From NCBI RefSeq assembly GCF_001510715.1, contig NZ_LMTJ01000007.1, positions 63,650 through 127,649 on the forward strand: 64,000 nt of DNA. The letters are read 5' to 3'. Shown here one piece after another: positions 1 to 8,016 of the stretch; the stretch's first letter is position 1, and each line of letters begins with the position of its first letter. The DNA is from Bacillus sp. FJAT-29814. GTDB taxonomy: Bacteria > Bacillota > Bacilli > Bacillales > Cytobacillaceae. Under the pieces are notes generated by a model that saw only the letters and a program-made list of their open reading frames with translations, was not told where the DNA came from and ran no database searches. Made by a program: the position numbers and the translations under genes.

Positions 1-693
1 TTTCATTAATTTTTCCATGCTGGCTTTAGAGTTAAAGCTCTCCATAAGGTGGTAAAGCGACATAACATGCTCCAGCGTTTGCTGGTACTTCTGATTCGTA
101 TCAGAAAGAATACTATTTACCTTTACTAGCTCTGCCCGTTGTTCTTTTAACTGAGTAGTTTTTGAAGATAACTGTTTAGTAAGCCCTGAAAATAGTCTTA
201 CAAGCATCGTTGTCAGCAAGCATACTAAATAAAAATTTGATTTTTCTTCAATAATCATGAATAGATTGCCAACATGAAAAAGTTGATAGGTGATGAGGGT
301 GGCACTTCCCAGGTAGAACAGTAAGGCGCCAAAACAAAACATGGTGGTAAGAAAACTTGCCACTAACACCGGATTAAGGGCATACCAAATAAATGGGCTT
401 GAAATGCCGCCTGTCGGGATTAATAATAACGTCAACCCAATGATTTCCGCCAATACGGTAGATTTCATAATCGGGATATTCTCAAAATACTTCCTTTGGA
501 TATCGGTAATAATCCAGGCAGCGATACAAAGTGAAACAATCACCCCCACTTTAAAATAAAGCGGCGATTGTGGACCCAGTAAATAAAAGATAGACGTTAA
601 CGTGAGCGAAATAAAGCGAAAAACAAACACGAGATTGATAATACTGGACGGACTTTTTCTTACGGACTGATAAAATTTATTAACCCTTTGCAT
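1..693 (-). CDS. Sensor histidine kinase, N-terminal part (truncated by window edge)
   Basis: The frame is open from an ATG at 693 (minus) to the window edge, about 231 residues. The first ~150 residues hold about five hydrophobic membrane segments. They are followed by a charged, Gln/Lys/Glu-rich helical stretch typical of the linker before a GAF or HisKA region. The kinase core lies outside the window, so the kinase call is inference from architecture; a diguanylate cyclase or other membrane sensor is possible. The start overlaps the end of the DUF5305 gene by 14 bp in another frame, which suggests translational coupling and a shared transcript with the secreted-protein genes upstream. Confidence 0.55.
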   Translation of the reverse strand, partial: MQRVNKFYQSVRKSPSSIINLVFVFRFISLTLTSIFYLLGPQSPLYFKVGVIVSLCIAAWIITDIQRKYFENIPIMKSTVLAEIIGLTLLLIPTGGISSPFIWYALNPVLVASFLTTMFCFGALLFYLGSATLITYQLFHVGNLFMIIEEKSNFYLVCLLTTMLVRLFSGLTKQLSSKTTQLKEQRAELVKVNSILSDTNQKYQQTLEHVMSLYHLMESFNSKASMEKLMK

Positions 694-1792
694 ACACTTT
701 ATCACTTCTTACCTCATTTTCTACATCGCGCAACTCATTCATTTTATTGACATCATAGGTATATAAATAATTCCCATCCACGATAAAATACACTCCGGTA
801 TCTTCTTTTTGGTCTTTACTAAAAAAAATCGGAAGCTCCTTGTCATCGGCAATTTTTAGAATCGATCGAAAAGAATCCAATACAAATATTGATTTTTGAA
901 CCATATTTATTTTTTGGGACACAGGGATAATTCTGTTTGAATACCGTTTATTGATGCTGTCGATTTCTGATGTGTAAGCTGCGGAAGGATGAATTCTACT
1001 ATTTTTATATAAATAAATGATGGATGCCAATAGTAAAATGGAAAATATCAAACTGCTAATTCGCAGAAAACTTATGGATATGTCGATACCAATGACGTTA
1101 AGGGTATTCGGAATAACTTGGGAAGAGGTAGAAGCAGTCGTTGATGTAAATTCTTTTTCGCTTGCCAGGACGATTTCTTCGAACGAGTATTGGAAAACCA
1201 ACTTGTCTTGCAGCTGAAACGGCTTTTCTGCTCCAGAATCAAGAATGGTTCCTTGTATATTGGGCATGATCTCAAGTGTATATTGAGCAGGCCTGATCCC
1301 TGTTTCTTCTTCCACTCTTAGAATGAAGGACTTCACTTGATCCAGATCAATTTTATAAGGTTGATTGATAATCGATATGTCTGCTCCCGTTTGGTCAAAG
1401 GCTTGTTTTTCTTCCAACGGAAAGGTTCTCTCCCAAAAGTTCTCCGCTTTGATTAGCAACTGGACTTCATGAGTTCCCTTAGCAGAAACTTGTTTTTCGG
1501 AATGGATGGTCGATGTTATGTTGAAAGGGACGGCAACGGTAATTTTATTAAAGATGATATTCCCGGCTTCCACCGTCCCTCCGTCTGGATAAAGGATATT
1601 TGGCGTCATTTCGGCCTTATAATCATACCTCGTCTCGATTTGCGACTGGTTATCATTCACTTGGACGGTAGATGCAGCAGGTTGTAAAAAGAAATAGATG
1701 GACGCAGCAGCGGATAATATCAGCAAAATGACAAAAGCCTTCAATCGTTTATCGTGATTCCTCTTTAGCATTTGTGAAACGCCCTCTACCAT
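680..1792 (-). CDS. DUF5305-like membrane-anchored extracellular protein
   Basis: A 370-residue protein with one N-terminal membrane segment after a basic start, an extracytoplasmic beta-rich region (about residues 50-235), a second membrane segment (about 240-265) and a cytoplasmic tail. This layout and the sequence style match DUF5305 proteins, which often sit beside SipW-type signal peptidases in archaea and Bacilli. I chose the ATG at 1792 because GAGGTG lies 9 nt upstream; a GTG at 1804 is also open. It lies between a small secreted protein and a sensor kinase, all on one strand. The molecular role is unknown. Confidence 0.6.
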   Translation of the reverse strand: MVEGVSQMLKRNHDKRLKAFVILLILSAAASIYFFLQPAASTVQVNDNQSQIETRYDYKAEMTPNILYPDGGTVEAGNIIFNKITVAVPFNITSTIHSEKQVSAKGTHEVQLLIKAENFWERTFPLEEKQAFDQTGADISIINQPYKIDLDQVKSFILRVEEETGIRPAQYTLEIMPNIQGTILDSGAEKPFQLQDKLVFQYSFEEIVLASEKEFTSTTASTSSQVIPNTLNVIGIDISISFLRISSLIFSILLLASIIYLYKNSRIHPSAAYTSEIDSINKRYSNRIIPVSQKINMVQKSIFVLDSFRSILKIADDKELPIFFSKDQKEDTGVYFIVDGNYLYTYDVNKMNELRDVENEVRSDKVYAKG

Positions 1793-1808
1793 TTTTCCCG
1801 GCACCTCG

Positions 1809-2222
1809 CTACGTTTCTTTAATAAGTTCAGGAATGGTGGATGTCAGTTCCGCACTTCCTCCATTCCAGCGGACGTTTATTTTAATGACGCCTCCGCTCA
1901 GTTGCTTTGGATCCCCAGTCAAAGTAAATTCTTTTATCGTACCCGGCATGATGAAGTTGGCATCATTTTTACCAACTTCAATGATCCTGTAATTGGGGCT
2001 GCCGAGCCATTCGATGCTTTCTATTTCTATGGTATTTCCTGTGTTATTTGTTACCACAAGCCGTTTATTTTTTCCATAGGTGATGGCAATAAGGGCGTTT
2101 TCCTCAGGAACAACAGTTAGGATGGCCTCGCTGCTTATTTCTGCTGTGGTAAAACTATGACTCTGAATGAGGAGCAGGGAAATGGATAAAGAGATAACTA
2201 ATAAAGAAAATATTAGTTTCAA
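1809..2222 (-). CDS. Small secreted protein of unknown function
   Basis: A 137-residue protein with an N-terminal hydrophobic signal-like segment (about residues 3-22), then a beta-rich domain with 'vtNNtGntieIe' and 'imPGtikeftLtGdP' stretches. Those resemble the conserved-surface pattern of TasA/camelysin or DUF1102-like domains. I place the start at a TTG (2222) 6 nt after AGGAGGGG; the ATG further upstream would put the ribosome site inside the coding sequence. A good vegetative-type promoter lies at 2295-2323. Its neighbours are DUF1102-like and DUF5305 genes, so it is probably part of the same cell-surface system. No catalytic motif is seen. Confidence 0.6.
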   Translation of the reverse strand: MKLIFSLLVISLSISLLLIQSHSFTTAEISSEAILTVVPEENALIAITYGKNKRLVVTNNTGNTIEIESIEWLGSPNYRIIEVGKNDANFIMPGTIKEFTLTGDPKQLSGGVIKINVRWNGGSAELTSTIPELIKET

Positions 2223-2294
2223 ATCATTCCCCTCCTGAATTCCCAAATTTAATCAGGGTCGTCTGCCCCGCAGTTTGTATATTCAAGCTGCCTG

Positions 2295-2323
2295 ATTTTA
2301 GGTCTATACTCATAATATTTCAA
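2295..2323 (-). promoter_or_regulatory. Sigma-A-type promoter for the 2222-1 gene set
   Basis: On the minus strand TTGAAA (2318-2323) and TAAAAT (2295-2300) are separated by 17 nt. It lies 73 nt before the TTG start and downstream of the 2445-2484 terminator, so the small secreted protein, the DUF5305 protein and the kinase can be transcribed separately from the DUF1102-like gene. Confidence 0.6.
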
Positions 2324-2444
2324 ACATTCATAGTCTATTATAACTAGGGGCAGCAGAAAATTTTGTTACTTCCTAGTGCACGGTTGTTACTATTTTTGTA
2401 AATTTTTGTAATTTTAACGAATGTTTTAAAACATTATTAATGTG

Positions 2445-2484
2445 AAAAAGGAAGAATAACGGCAGTCCATTGATTCTTCCTTTT
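2445..2484 (-). terminator. Rho-independent terminator after the DUF1102-like gene
   Basis: An 8-bp stem GGAAGAAT/ATTCTTCC (2450-2457 with 2473-2480) is followed on the minus strand by CTTTTT. It sits 10 nt after the stop codon of the 2494-3090 gene. Confidence 0.7.
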
Positions 2485-2493
2485 ATTCGCTGG

Positions 2494-3090
2494 TTATTTT
2501 GCTTCCGTTTCGACAACGATCGATCCCAATACCTGTTGTGGTGAAACATTGGCCCCTTTTGGAATGTTAATTTTCACAGCAACATCCCTAATATTTTGCA
2601 TACCAGATTTGATTTCCGGACCAACATTATCAAATACATATGCCTGCCCCTTTGTTCCCCAAGCCGGTTCCGTGCCCGGTCTCGTTCCCGATCCAAATGT
2701 CACATATTTTGCAAGATCGCCTGTCGCCCGAACTGTTACTTTCACGGTCTCGGCTGATTTATTTCGAATTGTAAACACATGGTTCCATTTGTACTCACTG
2801 TTTGGCTGTAGGCCGTGGAATTCCTCTGCCCCAGTCCCGCCGTTGATTCCTTTTCCAAATTGGAAGAAAAGCTCGCCGTCCTTCATAACCGTTGTCTTAT
2901 CTTTTGCGCCGACCTTATTTTCCCATGACCAAGGGGCATCCGCTTGTAGAGTTACTAGCGCCTTATCCGTATTGACAATCTTCAGCTCGGCAGCATTAGT
3001 TACTGTTGCCTTATTATAAGACATGGCGGCCATTACACTTGAGATGGCAAGCAGGAGCACGACCATTAATAATCCTTTTTTCATTTTCAC
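2494..3090 (-). CDS. DUF1102-like secreted surface protein
   Basis: A 198-residue protein with an N-terminal signal sequence (hydrophobic residues 5-22). It continues with 'TVTNAAELKIVNTDKALVTL', the pattern seen after the signal peptide in DUF1102/TasA-like proteins of archaea and Bacilli. The rest is a beta-rich domain with an 'F.IrNkSaetVkVTVra' strand pair. I read the start as GTG (3090), 9 nt after a GGGGGG core; an in-frame ATG follows at 3084. It is divergent from the SipW-type peptidase at 3317, which may process it. A role as a fibre or surface subunit is inference. Confidence 0.6.
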   Translation of the reverse strand: MKMKKGLLMVVLLLAISSVMAAMSYNKATVTNAAELKIVNTDKALVTLQADAPWSWENKVGAKDKTTVMKDGELFFQFGKGINGGTGAEEFHGLQPNSEYKWNHVFTIRNKSAETVKVTVRATGDLAKYVTFGSGTRPGTEPAWGTKGQAYVFDNVGPEIKSGMQNIRDVAVKINIPKGANVSPQQVLGSIVVETEAK

Positions 3091-3316
3091 TATTTAGTTC
3101 CCCCCTAAATTTACTATTTTACTTGACAATTTTAGTATAGGAGGTTTTTTGCTTCTTTTCGTCACTCTCTGGTGTGCACTTTTCGATATCATTTGTTTAC
3201 CTTGACCATCTACTTTTGACTAGTTTCATGGTATACCTTCGTACCAGTTGAATTATACTTTAGGAGGCTTTTTCTTAGCCGAAATTGCCATACAATGAGG
3301 ATGGAGGAGGAATTGA

Positions 3317-4426
3317 ATGAAGTTAGCTTCCAAAATTCTCAATATTACCTTAGCCGTTGTGGTCTTATGTACCTTAGTGGCAGCAGTAGGATCAGCGATT
3401 ACAAAGAAACCGATTCTGCTCTCCGTCATTCGTTCGAATAGCATGTACCCTGTTTGGGAACGGGGGGACATGGTGATGATTGATAACCTGACAAAACAAG
3501 AGACAATATTCTATGGAGACATAATTTTCTTTAAAGCGGAAAACGGAAGCCTGGCCACAAAGGGCTGGATTGCCCATCGAGTGATCGGCGGCAATGCAAA
3601 GGATGGTTATCTCACCAAAGGGGATGCCAACAAATTTTCAGATCAAGAGACAGATGAAACAGGGCAGATTAAGCGAAGCTGGATTGCTGGTAAGGCCGTC
3701 ATGATGGGGGACCAGCCCATTGTTTTTAAAAAAATTGGCTACCTATCATTATGGCTGGAAAAATACCAGAGCAATCCTCTCGTGTTACCTGCCTTCGCAT
3801 TAATTCTTGGAATCATTATTGCTATTGGGGAATTGAAGCCTGGGCAAAAACGCAAAAAGAGAAGCAAAGGAAAAGGAATGGAGCTGCCGCTTATCTATTT
3901 GATTGGCGGATTATCGATTTCTATCATTGTCGGCGGCACGATGATTGCTTCCAGCTATACATTGAATCAAATCTATGAAGTTTCTCAACAAAGCCAAGGA
4001 GTTTTAGTGGGCAGTGATGTTGGAATGCTTAAGATTGGTGACTCCGTTTCACGAGATTTATCCGAGATCAAGAATGAGGGAATCTTTCCATTAATCGGGG
4101 TAATCACGACCAATGACAAGCAAATTCAATTAAGCCATCAAAAATTCACCCTTTCAAAGGGGCAGCAAATCAACACTTCTTACATCGTAACCGCACAAGT
4201 TCCCGGCAGGTATAAGGCCACCATTAAAGTTGGATTATTTTTCCCACTTCTACCCGCCGCCATAATCTACTTCCTTGCTGAAAAAAGCTATTGGCTTGCA
4301 TTAGCGATTGTATCGTTAATCCCGGGGTTGCCACTGATACTATATCCCTTTATCGATGGGAAAATGAGACGGAAAACACTCAGTGTGATTAGGAAGAAAA
4401 CGAGGAAATTGCAGAGAATCTTTTGA
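3317..4426 (+). CDS. SipW-type (S26B) signal peptidase I with long C-terminal extension
   Basis: A 369-residue membrane peptidase. After an N-terminal membrane segment, 'SNSMYP' (about residues 41-46) carries the nucleophile Ser, followed by 'GD.V...' strands and 'AHRVIGG', where His replaces the Lys of ordinary bacterial enzymes. 'TKGDANKFSD' gives the conserved Asp region. This Ser-His arrangement defines the ER/archaeal/SipW type. Unusually, about 180 residues follow the catalytic domain, with three or more further membrane segments around an extracellular beta domain. GGAGGAATTG precedes the ATG. It is separate from the sipW at 6741 and probably serves the divergent DUF1102/DUF5305 set (inference). 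Confidence 0.8.
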   Translation: MKLASKILNITLAVVVLCTLVAAVGSAITKKPILLSVIRSNSMYPVWERGDMVMIDNLTKQETIFYGDIIFFKAENGSLATKGWIAHRVIGGNAKDGYLTKGDANKFSDQETDETGQIKRSWIAGKAVMMGDQPIVFKKIGYLSLWLEKYQSNPLVLPAFALILGIIIAIGELKPGQKRKKRSKGKGMELPLIYLIGGLSISIIVGGTMIASSYTLNQIYEVSQQSQGVLVGSDVGMLKIGDSVSRDLSEIKNEGIFPLIGVITTNDKQIQLSHQKFTLSKGQQINTSYIVTAQVPGRYKATIKVGLFFPLLPAAIIYFLAEKSYWLALAIVSLIPGLPLILYPFIDGKMRRKTLSVIRKKTRKLQRIF

Positions 4427-4464
4427 AGCAGGGGGGTCTGATGCACAAGAACGGCCCCCTGCCT
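4427..4464. terminator. Hairpin between convergent genes
   Basis: GCAGGGGG (4428-4435) pairs with CCCCCTGC (4455-4462) across an 18-nt loop between the convergent peptidase and TasA-like genes. The U-tract is poor on both strands, so termination is likely but not certain. Confidence 0.5.
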
Positions 4465-5330
4465 CAATTTGGAGCATTTGATCGATTGCCATTTTTCAGC
4501 ACCTGAAATGTCTTCTTACAGTATTCTTTATTATCGACATAAACGATAGCGGTGTACCATTGGTCATTCACAACAGGATAATCGAACGTGGAAAACCTGG
4601 CGTGATAATGAGGAACATCCACCCTCTGAAAATCCAAGGTTCCATCTTTCGTAATAAATGCATAGGTAACGAGTCCACCACTAAAAGAAGGGCCAGTTAC
4701 TTCCAATCGTACATTTTGCAAGATTTCATTTTCTAAATGTCCGTACTCATCCCGTAAATGAAACTTAATCGGCAACGAGGATTTATTGTGCAACGTGAAA
4801 TTACGGTTACTAAATGGTGGCTCAAAGCATTGGTCCCCAATGGGGATTTGTTCTTCATGTCCGATTGCGGAAAAATCAAAGGCAATCGTTGTTGTTTTCC
4901 CTTGTGCTTCGTTTCCTGTAGTTAAGGGCAGCTGCGCTGTAAACGTTAACTCCCGGCCATCTGTCTTAGCAATTGTGCCTAATGCAAACTGACTTAAACC
5001 AGCAAGGGGTCCCTCATAGAGCTTGCCTTGACCATCAATGATGGTTAATAGAATCTGATTATACAATGACAGGTCTCCGGATTCCTGACGCGAGCTAACG
5101 GAATAATTAAAGTCTAGGTTTCCGTTATTCAATACCCTTAAGACGGATGTTTTCTTGTCCCCCGGAGCAAGGTTATTGGCAATAAGAAATCCATTGGCTG
5201 GGGAGGTGGAGATGTCAACTGTGTAGGTGGTTTGGTCGGCTTTTGTAGATGTAATTGGATAATAGGCCAACAATAATGCTGTAAAAACGACAAAAAAGAT
5301 ACTAATACTAGTAAAATTAAATAGTCTCAT
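4464..5330 (-). CDS. Secreted TasA-like protein with C-terminal PxKF-like domain
   Basis: A 288-residue protein starting at ATG 5330, preceded by GAGGAGTTCC; longer in-frame starts run through the hairpin and are unlikely. A signal peptide (about residues 1-30) leads to a TasA/camelysin-type domain. That domain carries 'NLAPGDK..SVLRVLNNGNLDF', closely parallel to the 'NLAPGD...VTVKNDGNLDA' of the TasA paralogue at 6128. The C-terminal half contains 'SLPIKFHLRDEYG' and a late 'WYTAIVYVDN', resembling PxKF domains, with two Cys that could form a disulfide. It follows the two TasA genes on the same strand and is probably an accessory matrix or fibre-capping protein (inference). Confidence 0.65.
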   Translation of the reverse strand: MRLFNFTSISIFFVVFTALLLAYYPITSTKADQTTYTVDISTSPANGFLIANNLAPGDKKTSVLRVLNNGNLDFNYSVSSRQESGDLSLYNQILLTIIDGQGKLYEGPLAGLSQFALGTIAKTDGRELTFTAQLPLTTGNEAQGKTTTIAFDFSAIGHEEQIPIGDQCFEPPFSNRNFTLHNKSSLPIKFHLRDEYGHLENEILQNVRLEVTGPSFSGGLVTYAFITKDGTLDFQRVDVPHYHARFSTFDYPVVNDQWYTAIVYVDNKEYCKKTFQVLKNGNRSNAPN

Positions 5331-5348
5331 ATGGAACTCCTCAATACT

Positions 5349-5383
5349 CAAACCGTGGCCATATAGTTGCCACGGTTTTTTTA
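5349..5383. other. Intercistronic hairpin downstream of the second TasA-like gene
   Basis: AACCGTGGC (5351-5359) pairs with GCCACGGTT (5369-5377). The U-tract follows on the plus strand (against the genes). On the minus strand it is therefore more likely an mRNA-stabilising or attenuating hairpin before the 5330 start than a classical terminator. Confidence 0.55.
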
Positions 5384-5400
5384 CTAAACTTTTAAAGGGA

Positions 5401-6054
5401 TTAATTATTCCTTTCTTGTTCAGCATAGAATCTAAAATCAAAAACAAATGTCTGGCCTTGAATTAAATTATCTGCAGATTTATCTAATTCTACCGTAAAT
5501 GTAATGTTTGCTGCTCCACTTGGGGCAGTAGCAATTAAAAAAGGAGATATACCAACTTCCCCATTTAACAATCCAGACAATTTACCATCGTAAAGAACCT
5601 TGTCTTGTGCAGGATACATTACTTTAACATTAAGCTTTTGGATGAATTGCTCATATGCAGATCCTGATGTAATACCTAAAGGGTTGACTGTAGCTTTTAG
5701 TCGTTTAACAACAACATCAAGAGAACCTTTATTGTATATATTCAAGGCTCTTGTCATTTTATCTCCGGGTGCCATTCCACCTAGAGATTCAGATCCAGGT
5801 GGGGCATATTGGTTTTTACGAATATCGTAAGGGAATTTTCCAGTTGGATCAGATGTACTTGTATAAAACATGGGACCAGGAATTGAATCACCTTGATCTC
5901 GTTCAATATCAATAATTACTGTTCCCGCATGAGCAGAATTATTTGTATTTGATGCAGAGGAAGTAAATAATGCAAATGTTGCTCCACCAATTACCAGTCC
6001 AATACCTAAGACCCCAGTACTTGATAGAATCAGTAGTTTCTTTTTTATATTCAT
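5401..6054 (-). CDS. TasA/CalY family fibre protein, second copy
   Basis: A 217-residue TasA-family protein. The N-terminus has a SipW-dependent-type signal, 'GGATFALFTSSASN' around residues 22-36, the hallmark of TasA, TapA and camelysin substrates. The mature part contains 'GGMAPGDKMTRALNIYNKGSLDVVVKRL', the conserved fibre-core pattern, ending in an 'FVFDFRFYAEQ' strand. TasA family members assemble into extracellular matrix fibres. ATG 6054 has GGAGG 7 nt upstream. A terminator separates it from the tasA copy at 6128, so its expression may be lower or independent. Together with 6128 it gives two non-identical fibre subunits. Confidence 0.8.
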   Translation of the reverse strand: MNIKKKLLILSSTGVLGIGLVIGGATFALFTSSASNTNNSAHAGTVIIDIERDQGDSIPGPMFYTSTSDPTGKFPYDIRKNQYAPPGSESLGGMAPGDKMTRALNIYNKGSLDVVVKRLKATVNPLGITSGSAYEQFIQKLNVKVMYPAQDKVLYDGKLSGLLNGEVGISPFLIATAPSGAANITFTVELDKSADNLIQGQTFVFDFRFYAEQERNN

Positions 6055-6082
6055 CCTAATCCTCCATCAACCAGAACATATT

Positions 6083-6115
6083 TTAAAAAAAGGATGGTTT
6101 TTAAACCATCCTCTT
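6083..6115 (-). terminator. Terminator between the two TasA genes
   Basis: AGGATGGTTT/AAACCATCCT stem followed on the minus strand by a run of seven T, directly after the 6128 stop. It is likely to end or attenuate the tapA-sipW-tasA transcript. Confidence 0.75.
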
Positions 6116-6127
6116 TATTAAGTCAAT

Positions 6128-6676
6128 TTAGTTACCAGCTTCATTCCAAGATACAGGTCCAGAGTTATCACCAAGAGTATTATTACGCGATTGAACTGCT
6201 TTCAGATTGAAAGTTACTGAGCCAGTATCTCCTTGGTATTCGTTACCTGCCTCTCGTGGGAAATTATAACCTACAGTTAATGTTCTGCTTTCGCCATGTG
6301 GAATAAGTACAGGTGTGGCTTGATGTGTTATTTGTAGCGGATTAGCCCCTTCAAATAAATCTCCCACCCCATTATTAGCAATATCATCTTTATTTGTTGT
6401 AACACCCTCAATTTTAACCCACGCGTCTAAATTCCCATCATTTTTAACAGTTACAGTGGCATTTTCAGTGTCTCCAGGAGCTAAATTTGAGATAAAAGAT
6501 GTTGTACTAAGGGCCGCTCCCCCCGTTGCATCCGAAATAATTACTTTCCCTGCTGTAAAGGTGTTCCCAGCATTGGTTGCTTCATTTGTAAACAACGCAA
6601 ACGTTCCCCCACCAATTAATGCTGCTCCCATTGCGGTTGTAAACAATGCTGCTCCCATTTTTTTCTTTAGACTCAT
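6128..6676 (-). CDS. tasA: TasA/CalY family biofilm matrix fibre protein
   Basis: A 182-residue major fibre subunit. ATG 6676 follows GAGGAGGAAAT; longer in-frame starts are not preceded by a site. The signal peptide ends in 'GGGTFALFTNEATN' (about residues 22-35), a SipW-dependent signal. 'SNLAPGDTENATVTVKNDG' and the C-terminal 'GSVTFNLKAVQS' strand match TasA/CalY. It is shorter than B. subtilis TasA (261 aa) and nearer to B. cereus CalY in size. It lies directly downstream of tapA and sipW, the canonical order. The product is expected to be cut by SipW and polymerised outside the cell. Confidence 0.88.
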   Translation of the reverse strand: MSLKKKMGAALFTTAMGAALIGGGTFALFTNEATNAGNTFTAGKVIISDATGGAALSTTSFISNLAPGDTENATVTVKNDGNLDAWVKIEGVTTNKDDIANNGVGDLFEGANPLQITHQATPVLIPHGESRTLTVGYNFPREAGNEYQGDTGSVTFNLKAVQSRNNTLGDNSGPVSWNEAGN

Positions 6677-6740
6677 TCTATTTCCTCCTCTTTCCCCTGC
6701 CCCTATTCGGGATTTTATTATGTGAACTCCTTTAGGAGAT

Positions 6741-7304
6741 TCAGCCAACCGGTGTTTCCTTACTTGATTCAATTTGGGAAATTGCCCTCCAGATACTAAA
6801 GATGGACCAAAGGATCATGAGAACTCCTGGAACGATAAGCAGGTAAATCGCTCCCGCTTTTGATTGCAGAAAAGCCATAAATTGACCTACATACGGAATC
6901 GTAAATCCTTTATATTCAGCAACCACTCTGTCAGTTGTGACAGGTGAAGGATCTTTTGCATCGTTATTGTCGCCTTTTGTCACGTATTGAACCGTTGAAT
7001 CCACTTTTTGCACTTCGGTAATTCTATGGGTAATTAATATGTTGGGATTATCTGCAGCTTTAAAGGTAATAACGTCCCCTTTTTGCAGTTTGGTAGGATC
7101 ATTGACTGGTTTGACCGCAATGATGGATCCGGTTTTTATACCTGGCTCCATCGAACCGGATAACACGGTTAATACCTCATAACCGAAGATCTTCGGAGTC
7201 CCTCCGGCTATTTTTGAAGAAACAATCATGAATATCACGCAAATTAGGAATCCATAAATCACAATGGAAGATATTCTACTTGCCGATTTTTGGAATGTTT
7301 TCAT
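6741..7304 (-). CDS. sipW: Signal peptidase I SipW
   Basis: A 187-residue ER-type signal peptidase. After an N-terminal membrane segment, 'VLSGSMEPGIKTGSI' (about residues 45-59) supplies the nucleophile Ser. 'ITHRITEV' supplies the His that replaces Lys in the S26B group, and 'KGDNNDAKDP' the conserved Asp region; a C-terminal membrane helix follows. ATG 7304 is chosen because AAAGGA lies 7 nt upstream, and the ORF upstream of it contains that site. It lies between tapA and tasA, as in B. subtilis, where SipW processes TapA and TasA. Confidence 0.9.
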   Translation of the reverse strand: MKTFQKSASRISSIVIYGFLICVIFMIVSSKIAGGTPKIFGYEVLTVLSGSMEPGIKTGSIIAVKPVNDPTKLQKGDVITFKAADNPNILITHRITEVQKVDSTVQYVTKGDNNDAKDPSPVTTDRVVAEYKGFTIPYVGQFMAFLQSKAGAIYLLIVPGVLMILWSIFSIWRAISQIESSKETPVG

Positions 7305-7332
7305 TCTCATTTCCTTTCCCAAAATAGTTGTA

Positions 7333-7890
7333 TTAAGGTTTCATGCACTTCCCGACCTTGATTAACTCACTGAAAATGACCGGTGTTCCTTCGACAGTAA
7401 GCGAATGGCCATTTTCACCAGGCTTATTGGGATGCTGAAAAGCAACAAACTTATAAAATCCTGGATCCTTTGGCTTATATGCAAGCCGTATAGGAGTGCT
7501 ATTAGCCGGCATCTTTGATATTAGACCTTCTGTAAAAACCAGTTGGCCGCTAATCCCTTGTGGGTTTACTGGATTTCCTGTCGGACTATAGTAAACGTAA
7601 TATTTTGATTGCAGGCCCATATCGCCTGATCCGGCATTCCTGACGTAGGCAAAAATTTCATTACAATCCCCGCCATATTCATTGGTAAATTTTAGAGAGC
7701 TTTTATCCCACCATGTACCTGCTTGTAATGAAAATTCAGTTTCCGCTTGCCCGATAAAAATGGCATTTGTATGTTGATGGGAGAAGTTCAGGACAGAGAA
7801 TATGAAAAGGTACCAGACTAATCCTGATTTCCAAATGAACAACAGGCTTTTATGCTTTTTTCTAAATTTCCTTAATCTAGTAGATCTGAT
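7333..7890 (-). CDS. tapA: TapA, TasA fibre anchoring/assembly protein
   Basis: A secreted protein of about 185 residues with a very basic N-terminus (RSTRLRKFRKKHK), one hydrophobic segment, then a beta-rich domain with two Cys ('GGDCNEIFAYVRNAGSG' and 'KVGKCMKP'). TapA nucleates and anchors TasA fibres. Position before sipW-tasA supports the call. The start is odd: the strong site AGGGGGGAGAG lies just before an ATC codon at 7890, which matches the usual TapA N-terminus but is not a standard start. The nearest canonical in-frame start is TTG at 7950 with a poor site. Either a rare ATC start, a base error or the longer form is possible. Confidence 0.75.
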   Translation of the reverse strand: MRSTRLRKFRKKHKSLLFIWKSGLVWYLFIFSVLNFSHQHTNAIFIGQAETEFSLQAGTWWDKSSLKFTNEYGGDCNEIFAYVRNAGSGDMGLQSKYYVYYSPTGNPVNPQGISGQLVFTEGLISKMPANSTPIRLAYKPKDPGFYKFVAFQHPNKPGENGHSLTVEGTPVIFSELIKVGKCMKP

Positions 7891-7941
7891 TGCTCTCCCC
7901 CCTAGCCTTTGTTCCTTTAAGGGATGTAAATAATTCAATAT

Positions 7942-8016
7942 AAAGAACAAATAGTGATAGCATTCCTTATTTGCGACGGATGTAGTCTCAAAATCAATCG
8001 GCTAACGTTGTTCTTT
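7942..8016. promoter_or_regulatory. Possible SinR-type operator pair upstream of tapA
   Basis: GTTCTTT, the core of the B. subtilis SinR consensus GTTCTYT, occurs on the minus strand at 7942-7948 and on the plus strand at 8010-8016, in inverted orientation about 60 bp apart. In B. subtilis SinR represses tapA through such sites. Assignment here is by motif only; no sinR gene is in the window. Confidence 0.4.

Noticed and set aside
2549..3019. 156-residue frame on the plus strand
   Set aside because: Lies wholly opposite the DUF1102-like gene, no ribosome site and no recognisable domain.
5349..5383. Classical terminator of the second TasA gene
   Set aside because: The U-tract lies on the opposite strand; recorded as a hairpin only.
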